A stretch of 64,000 bases of DNA. Source: Oscillibacter sp. GTDB lineage: Bacteria; Bacillota; Clostridia; Oscillospirales; Oscillospiraceae. The number at the start of each line of letters is the position of its first letter. Position 1 is the first letter of the stretch. The DNA is taken from contig JAAWGR010000001.1 in NCBI GenBank assembly GCA_022795445.1, forward strand, positions 84,743 through 148,742, written 5' to 3'. Shown here in pieces: positions 57,298-64,000 of this stretch. Both the position numbers and the translations under genes were made by a program. The notes beneath the pieces are model-generated. The model did not search any database, was not told where the DNA came from, and was given only the letters and a program-made list of their open reading frames with translations.

Positions 57298-58755
57298 TTA
57301 ACCTTTGAATTCCACGAACAGCTCACGGACGGCGTTGGGGTCTGCGGGCTTGGGAGCCTCAGCGGGCTTCGCCTTTGGGGCCTCCTCGTCATGAGGGCCA
57401 TCGCGCCATGCCAGGAACTTGGGAGCAACCTGGGGGAACAGCGCCAGGGACAACACGTCTTCATCGCTCTTGGCGATGTCCTTGAATTCCTCGCGGTACT
57501 TATCCAGCTCAGGGGACAGCTGGTCCGCCGGACGGCAGGTGATGACGTCTTCCGGCTTGATGCCGGCCAGGGCCCGAACTTCCTCATTGACCTCAGCGGG
57601 AAGGCGTCCGTACTCGCCCCGCAGAAGGCCCTTGGACTCCTTGGGGAACGTTTTGTACTTGCCCACAACCACGTTCATGACGGCCTGAGTACCGACGATC
57701 TGGCTGGTAGGCGTCACCAGCGGGGGATAGCCGAAGTCCTTCCGGACGCGGGGGATCTCCGCCAGCACGTCGTAATATTTTTCCTCTTTGTTGGCCTGCT
57801 TCAGCTGGGAAATCAGGTTCGACAGCATACCGCCGGGCACCTGGTACAGCAAGGTATTGGTGTCCACGTTCAGGACCTTCGGGTCCAGGGAGCCCTGCTC
57901 CTTCAGCTTCTGGGCGACCTTGCGGAAGTGCGCCGCCGCCTCGCTCATCTTGTTCAGGTCCAGGCCGGTGTCGCGGGCTGTGCCCTGAAGCGTCGCGACC
58001 AGGGATTCCGTCGCGGGCTGGGCCGTACCGTTGGCCAGGGGGCTCAGGGCCGTGTCCACGATGTCCACGCCGGCATAGGCGGCCATAAGGTACACCATGT
58101 CGCCGGTACCGGTGGTGTTGTGGGTGTGGAGGTGGATGGGAATCTTGACGGTTTCTTTCAGCCGCTTGATGAGGGCGTAGGCATCCATGGGCAGCAGCAG
58201 GTTTGCCATGTCCTTGACGCAGATCACGTCCGCGCCCATCTGCTCCAGCTCTTTGGCGAGCTTGACGAAATACTCTTCATTATGGATGGGAGAGATCGTA
58301 TAGCTCAAGGTGCCTTCCACCATGCCGCCATACTTCTTGGTGGACTTGATGGCCTGTTCCAGGTTCCGCACGTCGTTCAGGGCGTCGAAAATCCGGATGA
58401 TGTCGATACCGTTCTCGATAGACTTCCGGCAGAACGCATCCACCACATCGTCCGCATAATGCTTATAGCCCAGGATGTTCTGGCCGCGGAACAGCATTTG
58501 CAGCTTCGTGTGGGGGAGGGCCTTGCGAAGCTTCCGCAGACGCTCCCAGGGGTCCTCGTTCAAAAAGCGCATACAGGAGTCGAAGGTTGCGCCGCCCCAG
58601 CACTCCAGGGACCAGTAGCCGATGGAATCCAGAACCTCGCACGCGGGCAGCATATCTTCTACGCGCATCCGGGTTGCGGCCTGGGACTGGTGGGCGTCGC
58701 GGAGGATGGTATCGGTAATATACAGGGGTTTTTTCGATAAAAATTCCATTGCCAT
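57298..58755 (-). CDS. oadA: Oxaloacetate decarboxylase alpha-type carboxyltransferase (OadA/PycB-like), lacking a fused biotin domain
   Basis: LYITDTILRDAHQSQAATRMR, FRGQNILGYKHYADDVV, IHLHTHNTTGTGDM. Confidence 0.9.
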   Translation of the reverse strand: MAMEFLSKKPLYITDTILRDAHQSQAATRMRVEDMLPACEVLDSIGYWSLECWGGATFDSCMRFLNEDPWERLRKLRKALPHTKLQMLFRGQNILGYKHYADDVVDAFCRKSIENGIDIIRIFDALNDVRNLEQAIKSTKKYGGMVEGTLSYTISPIHNEEYFVKLAKELEQMGADVICVKDMANLLLPMDAYALIKRLKETVKIPIHLHTHNTTGTGDMVYLMAAYAGVDIVDTALSPLANGTAQPATESLVATLQGTARDTGLDLNKMSEAAAHFRKVAQKLKEQGSLDPKVLNVDTNTLLYQVPGGMLSNLISQLKQANKEEKYYDVLAEIPRVRKDFGYPPLVTPTSQIVGTQAVMNVVVGKYKTFPKESKGLLRGEYGRLPAEVNEEVRALAGIKPEDVITCRPADQLSPELDKYREEFKDIAKSDEDVLSLALFPQVAPKFLAWRDGPHDEEAPKAKPAEAPKPADPNAVRELFVEFKG

Positions 58756-58768
58756 AGTGTACCTCCTA

Positions 58769-60031
58769 TCAACCGAACAGGGAGATCATGACGCCTGCCG
58801 CGATAGCGGAGCCGATGACGCCCGCCACGTTGGGGCCCATGGCGTGCATGAGCAGGAAGTTGCTGGGGTTGGCCTTCTGGCCCTCCACCTGGGAGACCCG
58901 GGCGGCCATCGGCACGGCGGACACGCCGGCGGAACCGATGAGGGGATTGATTTTCTCTTTCAGGAACAGGTTCATGATCTTGGCGAGGATGACGCCGCCG
59001 GCGGTGCCGAAGCCGAAGGCTACGATGCCCATGACCATGATGGCGATGGTTTGCAGGGACAGGAAGGTCCGTCCAGTGGCGGTGCAGCCGACGGACACGC
59101 CCAGGAAGATGGTGACGATGTTGATCAGTTCATTCTGCACGGTCTTGCTGAGGCGGTCCACAACGCCGGATTCCTTGAACAGGTTGCCCAGCATCAGGCA
59201 GGCGATCAGCGGCGCGGCGGAGGGCACCAGCAGGGCCACAAACGCGGCGACCATGATCGGGAAGATGATTTTTTCCCGCTTGGAAACCTGCCGCAGGGGC
59301 TTCATAACGATCTTACGCTCCGCCTCCGTGGTCAGCAGGCGCATGATGGGAGGCTGGATGACGGGGACCAGGGCCATGTAGGAGTATGCGGCCACGGCGA
59401 TGGGGCCCAGCAGTTCAGGGGCCAGCATGGTGGCGCCGTAGATAGCCGTAGGGCCGTCCGCGCCGCCGATGATGCCGATGGAACCGGACTGGGCGGGGGT
59501 GAAGATGCCGGACAGGTTGCAGCCGACGAAGGTCATGAAGATGCCCAGTTGGGCGGCCGCGCCCAGGAGCAGGCTCTTGGGGTTTGCGATCAGGGGGCCA
59601 AAGTCGGTCATCGCGCCCACGCCCATGAAGATCAGGCAGGGATAAACGCCCAGTTTGACGCCCAGGTACAGGATGTCGACCAAGCCTGCCGAAACCGATT
59701 GCCCCACAGTGACGGTGGCCAGAACGGCGTCGGAGACGTTTGCGCTGGCCAGTTCGTTGATAAATTCTTGTGTAACTTCCGCGCCGCCGATCAATTCCCA
59801 ATGGATATGACCGCCTGCGAAAAAGATTTCGTGGAACATGTTCGCGCCGGGCAGGTTCGTAATGAGCATACCGAACGCGATGGGGACCAGCAGCAGGGGC
59901 TCAAATTTTTTCACAATGCCCAGGTACAGAAGACCGCAGGCAATGACCAGCATAATCAGGCATTTCCAGTTGTCGCCCTGGGCGAACAGGGCGAAGCCTG
60001 AGCTGTTCACAAAATCCAATATAGCTTGCAT
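58769..60031 (-). CDS. oadB: Na+-pumping decarboxylase beta subunit (OadB-type)
   Basis: [43 protein letters not shown]. Confidence 0.93.
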   Translation of the reverse strand: MQAILDFVNSSGFALFAQGDNWKCLIMLVIACGLLYLGIVKKFEPLLLVPIAFGMLITNLPGANMFHEIFFAGGHIHWELIGGAEVTQEFINELASANVSDAVLATVTVGQSVSAGLVDILYLGVKLGVYPCLIFMGVGAMTDFGPLIANPKSLLLGAAAQLGIFMTFVGCNLSGIFTPAQSGSIGIIGGADGPTAIYGATMLAPELLGPIAVAAYSYMALVPVIQPPIMRLLTTEAERKIVMKPLRQVSKREKIIFPIMVAAFVALLVPSAAPLIACLMLGNLFKESGVVDRLSKTVQNELINIVTIFLGVSVGCTATGRTFLSLQTIAIMVMGIVAFGFGTAGGVILAKIMNLFLKEKINPLIGSAGVSAVPMAARVSQVEGQKANPSNFLLMHAMGPNVAGVIGSAIAAGVMISLFG

Positions 60032-60050
60032 ACAACGTCCTCCAGCCCGG

Positions 60051-60392
60051 TTACTGGATCACGCACAGCAGCGTGCCGGATTCCACAGCCGCGCCCTTGG
60101 CGGCGTTGATGGAAGCGACCTTACCGTCGCAGGGGCACATGATCTCGTTTTCCATCTTCATGGCTTCCAGGATCATCAGCACGTCGCCCTTTTTCACGGA
60201 CGCGCCCTGGGAGACCTTGACGTCCAGGATGGTGCCGGGCATAGGGCTGGTGACCTGTTCTCCGCCGGCGGGTACGGCGGCAGGGGCCGGGGCGGCAGCG
60301 GGGGCTGCGGCAGGGGCCGGGGCGGCGCCGGTCAGCGCTTCCAGTTCAATCTCGTAGGGGGTGCCGTTAACGGTCACTCTGTACTTTTTCAT
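60051..60392 (-). CDS. Biotin carboxyl carrier subunit with Ala/Pro-rich linker
   Basis: [25 protein letters not shown] biotinylation motif; linker ([20 protein letters not shown]). Confidence 0.93.
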   Translation of the reverse strand: MKKYRVTVNGTPYEIELEALTGAAPAPAAAPAAAPAPAAVPAGGEQVTSPMPGTILDVKVSQGASVKKGDVLMILEAMKMENEIMCPCDGKVASINAAKGAAVESGTLLCVIQ

Positions 60393-60417
60393 AGCAGTTT
60401 TCTCCTTCTCTTCTTTC

Positions 60418-60696
60418 TCACAGTTTTTTCAGGGACAAAATGCGGATACCTGTAATGTCGGTTCCGAGCTCCTCCGCCAAGGCGGCGGAAACGGCGGCGA
60501 CCAGTTCCTGACGGTTCGGTTCTGAGGCCGTGGGGACCGCGCTCTTGACGGCGGGCGCCGGGGCCGGAGACGGGGCTGCGGACGGTGTTCCGCTGAAGAT
60601 CTTGCCCATGATCGTCGTCAGGACGATCAGGCAGACCAGGCCGAAGAACACGGTGCCCATACCCATCAGGCAGACAAATAAGCTGGAATATTCCAT
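60418..60696 (-). CDS. OadG-family Na+-pump decarboxylase gamma subunit
   Basis: Single N-terminal TM (GTVFFGLVCLIVLTTIMGKIF) upstream of the biotin subunit. Confidence 0.85.
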   Translation of the reverse strand: MEYSSLFVCLMGMGTVFFGLVCLIVLTTIMGKIFSGTPSAAPSPAPAPAVKSAVPTASEPNRQELVAAVSAALAEELGTDITGIRILSLKKL

Positions 60697-60918
60697 ATGC
60701 TCCCTCCCAAATATAAGATACCCACCTATTGTATCAAGTCCCGCAGAAAAAAACAAGACTTTGTGAAATTTTTATCTCCCTTTTTACACGATTTCTTTTC
60801 GCCAACGGTCTCGACGGACAGGGGGGGTTATGGTATGATGGCTGAAATACAGCAAATTGCCGGGAAATCGCTGTTTTGCGGTAGGATTTTCAGCGTTTTG
60901 GAGAAAGGGTGGATATTT

Positions 60919-61599
60919 ATGCAATATGCAGAGGTGCTCCCGGGCCGTTTCCTTGACCGTCCGAACCGGTTTATTGCGCATGTGGAGACAGCGGAGGGGG
61001 TCCAGACGGTCCACGTAAAGAATACAGGCCGCTGCCGGGAGCTGCTGGTCCCGGGTGCGGCAGTCTATTTGGAGCGGTGCGGCAACCCGGCGCGGAAGAC
61101 GGCGTATGACCTGATTGCCGTACAGAAGGGAGAGCGGTTGATCAACATGGATTCTCAAGCGCCGAACAAGGTGTTTGCGGAGTGGGCGGCGGGACTTCTG
61201 CCGGAGGGCGCGCAGCTCCACAGCGAGTATGTATATGGGGATTCCCGCTTGGATTTTTGCATCGAGACGGCAAAAAACCTCCACTTTGTGGAGGTCAAGG
61301 GTGTAACATTGGAGGAAAACGGCGCGGCGCGGTTCCCCGACGCCCCGACGGAACGGGGGGTGAAGCATATCCGGGAACTGCAAAAAGCGGCGGAGCAGGG
61401 TATAGGGGCCACACTGTTTTTTGTGGTGCAGATGATGGGGATTCAAAGCGTCGCACCCAACGACGCGACCCATCCCGCCTTTGGGGATGCGCTCCGGGAG
61501 GCGGCGTCGCACGGCGTAAACGTCTTGGCCTACGACTGTGCGGTAACGGCGGATAGCCTGGCCATCCGCCGTCCCGTACCGGTGCTTTTGGACGCTTAA
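60919..61599 (+). CDS. sfsA: SfsA-family (sugar fermentation stimulation) protein
   Basis: GRFLDRPNRFIAHVETAEGVQTVHVKNTGRCRELLVPGA; SRLDFCIE; VEVKGVTLE. Confidence 0.94.
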   Translation: MQYAEVLPGRFLDRPNRFIAHVETAEGVQTVHVKNTGRCRELLVPGAAVYLERCGNPARKTAYDLIAVQKGERLINMDSQAPNKVFAEWAAGLLPEGAQLHSEYVYGDSRLDFCIETAKNLHFVEVKGVTLEENGAARFPDAPTERGVKHIRELQKAAEQGIGATLFFVVQMMGIQSVAPNDATHPAFGDALREAASHGVNVLAYDCAVTADSLAIRRPVPVLLDA

Positions 61600-62168
61600 T
61601 GAAACTGGGGGAAGGACTGCCGCACATAAGCGCTGCGGAGCAGGGCGGCTGCCAGCAGCGTGGAAGACGCGGCGCCGAAAATCGCCTGTACCAGATTGCT
61701 GGGGATTCCGGCGGCGCTGCCTGCGAGGCAGAGGGTAAAGGCGCTTCCCTGGCTGGAAAGGAAGGTCAGCAGCGCGTCAAACAGCCAGTAACCGACAACC
61801 ATCGGAACTTCCGCCGCTACGGCGCAGAAGGGCAGGCTCCATCCTTTTTTGCCCAGCGCACGAAACAGCCCTGCGGCCACTACAGCCATAACTGCCTTGA
61901 TGATCAGCGTTGCGGGGACATACACGGCGTAACCGGACAGCAGGTCCGCCATAGCTGGGCCGAGGCCGCCGGCGACTGCGCCGTAAACCGGTCCCAGCAG
62001 GAAGGCGCCCAGGATGACAGCTGCATCCCCCAGGTTCATGTATCCGCCAGTGGGGGAGGGGATCTGGATGACCATCGTCGCCACACAGCCCAGGGCTGCG
62101 AAAAGAGCCGTCATAACCAGCAGACGCGCCGGGTTTTGTGCCGGTACTCGTTCCATTGTTTTTTCCAT
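61596..62168 (-). CDS. ECF-transporter S component (vitamin uptake)
   Basis: Multi-TM; IPSPTGGYMNLGDAAVILGAFLLGPVYGAVAGGLGPAMADLLSGY. Confidence 0.88.
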   Translation of the reverse strand: MEKTMERVPAQNPARLLVMTALFAALGCVATMVIQIPSPTGGYMNLGDAAVILGAFLLGPVYGAVAGGLGPAMADLLSGYAVYVPATLIIKAVMAVVAAGLFRALGKKGWSLPFCAVAAEVPMVVGYWLFDALLTFLSSQGSAFTLCLAGSAAGIPSNLVQAIFGAASSTLLAAALLRSAYVRQSFPQFH

Positions 62169-62273
62169 CGTTCAGCACTCCTTTTCCAATTGGATGTTGC
62201 TATCATAACGCAGATGTGGTAGGATGAAAATATCCAAAACTGTTCTTTTTTATAAGGTCAGAGAAGGTGCGCT

Positions 62274-63668
62274 ATGCTGACATATAACCTGGAGGCCCGG
62301 GAGGGCTTGCCGCTGTATGAATACCTCTACCGCCGCATCCGTACAGACATTCTGGATGGGACCCTTGCGGCAGATGAGCGTTTGCCGTCCAAACGGACGC
62401 TGGCGGAACATTTGCAGGTGTCGGTTGTGACCGTGGAGGGAGCTTACCGGCAGTTAGAGGCGGAGGGTTACGTGTGTACCCGTCCCCGGCAGGGGTTTTT
62501 CGTTTTGCCGGTCGAGCGGACCGCGCCGCCGGACGCTGTGCCGGAAAGGAATGTGCTGCCGTCCATCCCGCCTCCCGTATGGCGGCTGGATCTGCGGAAC
62601 AACCACGTGGGCGGCGTAAGGTTTCCGGCGTCGGTCTGGGCGCGGCTGACCCGGCAGGCGCTGAGCGACGGCGGCTTGTTCGACCCGCTGCCGCACCAGG
62701 GCCTTTTGGCCTTGCGGCAGGCGATTGCGGGCAGCCTGCGGGACTTCCGCGGCATGGCGGTCTCGCCAGAGCAGATTATCGTCGGCGCAGGGGCAGAATA
62801 TCTTTACTTGATATTGGTACAGCTGCTGGACGGGAACCGTAAGGCTGTGTTTGCCTTGGAGGACCCAGGTTATCCGAAAATCCGGCAGGTATACGGCAAA
62901 TGGGGGGCGGACTGCCGTCCGGTTCCGCTGGACAGCCAGGGGGTTTGTCCGGACGCATTGGAAGCGGTCAAGGCCAATGTTCTCCACATCTCTCCGGCTC
63001 ACCATTATCCTACCGGTATCGTCACCCCAATTGCACGGAGGCAGGCGCTGCTGCGTTGGGCGGAAGGGGCGAACGGGGTGATCATTGAGGACGATTATGA
63101 CAGTGAACTTCGGTTTGCAGGACGGCCGATCCCGACGCTTCAGAGCATCGACGCCGCTGGGCGGGTGGTCTATATGAATACGTTTTCGCAGACGATTTCC
63201 CCCTCCATGCGCGTAGGATTCATGGTACTGCCGCCCTGGCTGTTGGAACGATACCGCCAGGAGCTGGATTTTTATGCCTGTACGGTTCCGGCGTTGGAAC
63301 AGCAGGTTCTGGCGCGGTTTCTTTCAGGAGGATGGTATGACCAGCATGTAAACCGTCTGCGTAAGGAGTACCGGACACGCCGTGCCGCGGTGCTGGAGGC
63401 TTTTGCATCCAGCGCTTTTGCCGGCAAGGTGACGATCCAGGAGCAGGGGGCGGGACTGCATTTTTTGCTTCGGCTGGACACGGCGCAGAGCGACGAAGCC
63501 CTCCGCAAGAAAGCGGAGGGCCTGGGCGTGCGTTTAGGCTTTTTGTCGGAGTATGCAGAGATTCCGCATCCGGACTATGAACACACGTTGGTTGTAAATT
63601 ATGCTGGACTGGATGCGGAGCGTCTGCCGGAGGCGATGGAATTATTGGAGGAAATTTTTAGCGTTTAG
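62274..63668 (+). CDS. MocR/PdxR-type GntR-HTH + aminotransferase-like transcriptional regulator
   Basis: N-term wHTH (LPSKRTLAEHLQVSVVTVEGAYRQLEAEGYV) fused to class-I aminotransferase fold (EDDYDSELRFAGRPIPTLQSID). Confidence 0.93.
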   Translation: MLTYNLEAREGLPLYEYLYRRIRTDILDGTLAADERLPSKRTLAEHLQVSVVTVEGAYRQLEAEGYVCTRPRQGFFVLPVERTAPPDAVPERNVLPSIPPPVWRLDLRNNHVGGVRFPASVWARLTRQALSDGGLFDPLPHQGLLALRQAIAGSLRDFRGMAVSPEQIIVGAGAEYLYLILVQLLDGNRKAVFALEDPGYPKIRQVYGKWGADCRPVPLDSQGVCPDALEAVKANVLHISPAHHYPTGIVTPIARRQALLRWAEGANGVIIEDDYDSELRFAGRPIPTLQSIDAAGRVVYMNTFSQTISPSMRVGFMVLPPWLLERYRQELDFYACTVPALEQQVLARFLSGGWYDQHVNRLRKEYRTRRAAVLEAFASSAFAGKVTIQEQGAGLHFLLRLDTAQSDEALRKKAEGLGVRLGFLSEYAEIPHPDYEHTLVVNYAGLDAERLPEAMELLEEIFSV

Positions 63669-63689
63669 CGAAAGCTGTCCATGCCCCAA

Positions 63690-63862
63690 CGATTCCGCAC
63701 CAGCGGCACCAGCGGCAGCGGAAGGAGCACCCAGCTCCCAGCGGCCCCCGCAGCAGCGGCAGCAGAAGAAGTACCCAGCTCCCAGCGGCCCCCGCACCAG
63801 CGACAGCAGAAGCAGCACCCAGCCCCCAGCGGCCCCCGCAGCAGCGGCAGCGGAAGGAGAGG
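63690..63862 (+). repeat. 44-bp tandem repeat array forming the 5' part of interspersed element copy 3
   Basis: CCCAGCTCCCAGCGGCCCCCGCAGCAGCGGCAGCAGAAGAAGTA-type units starting at 63730, 63774 and 63818 (period 44). Confidence 0.85.
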
Positions 63863-64000
63863 CATGCCAAATCAGCATGGACTTCTCGTATGCAGAAGTA
63901 GGCACAGAAGGATTCCACCGGGCCCAAAAATCCCCCGCGGGGCGTCTTTTTCTCTTTTGGACCGTGAACGGCCCGTTTTCTCTTTTTCTTCGCGAAGAAA
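63690..64000 (+). repeat. Interspersed multi-hairpin repeat element, copy 3 (truncated by window end)
   Basis: GGAAGGAGAGGCATGCCAAATCAGCATGGACTTCTCGT and GGATTCCACCGGG...GGGGCGTCTTTTTCTCTTTTGGACCGTGAACGGCCCGTTTTCTCTTTTTCTTCGC match copy 1. Confidence 0.95.

Noticed and set aside
57295-58740. 481-aa plus-strand ORF opposite oadA
   Set aside because: Shadow of a clear carboxyltransferase; no domain and no RBS.
58622-60001. 459-aa His/Gln/Asp-rich plus-strand ORF opposite oadB
   Set aside because: Composition is the reverse complement of a membrane protein gene; not a real product.
63642-63905. Possible CRISPR-like array at the 3' end because of regularly spaced GC-rich units
   Set aside because: Units are contiguous 44-bp tandem repeats with no unique spacers and no cas genes in the window.
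1-64000. Search for tRNA/rRNA genes, transposases, integrases and phage genes
   Set aside because: None recognized by eye; a tRNAscan/ISfinder run would be needed to confirm absence.

Overview
This 64-kb, GC-rich window comes from a motile Firmicute (Clostridia/Oscillospiraceae-like, judged from gene content and order; not verified). It has five parts. (1) About 1-10.1 kb: a chemotaxis/flagellar block, cheA(partial)-cheW-cheR-cheB // flgM-flgN-flgK-flgL-yviE-like-fliW-csrA-yjfB-like. (2) About 10-28 kb: accessory genes including lipoproteins, a visibly decayed PadR-type operon, HAD hydrolase, a secreted Amidase_6-like protein, glyA, a Cys-rich small protein, MBL hydrolase, pcrA, SLH-transglutaminase-like protein, rarA, an S1-domain protein and an RHH regulator. 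(3) 28-39 kb: the classic pyrH-frr-uppS-x-cdsA-dxr-rseP-ispG-polC core, followed by ferritin. (4) 39-57 kb: SUKH-like and DUF5104-like proteins, potABCD, rluA-like, acpP-rnc, murI, argS and malQ. (5) 57-63.7 kb: a split Na+-pumping decarboxylase (oad) operon, sfsA, and an ECF S-component divergent from a MocR regulator. The best candidates for something undescribed are: (a) a multi-hairpin interspersed repeat present three times in the same orientation (about 23.73-23.99, 27.68-27.91 and 63.69-64.00 kb), with a 44-bp tandem array in one copy; and (b) a 17-residue motif repeated inside the variable domain of FlgK and again in FlgL, inside compositionally distinct inserts. All calls come from reading the sequence and the supplied ORF track; no searches were run.
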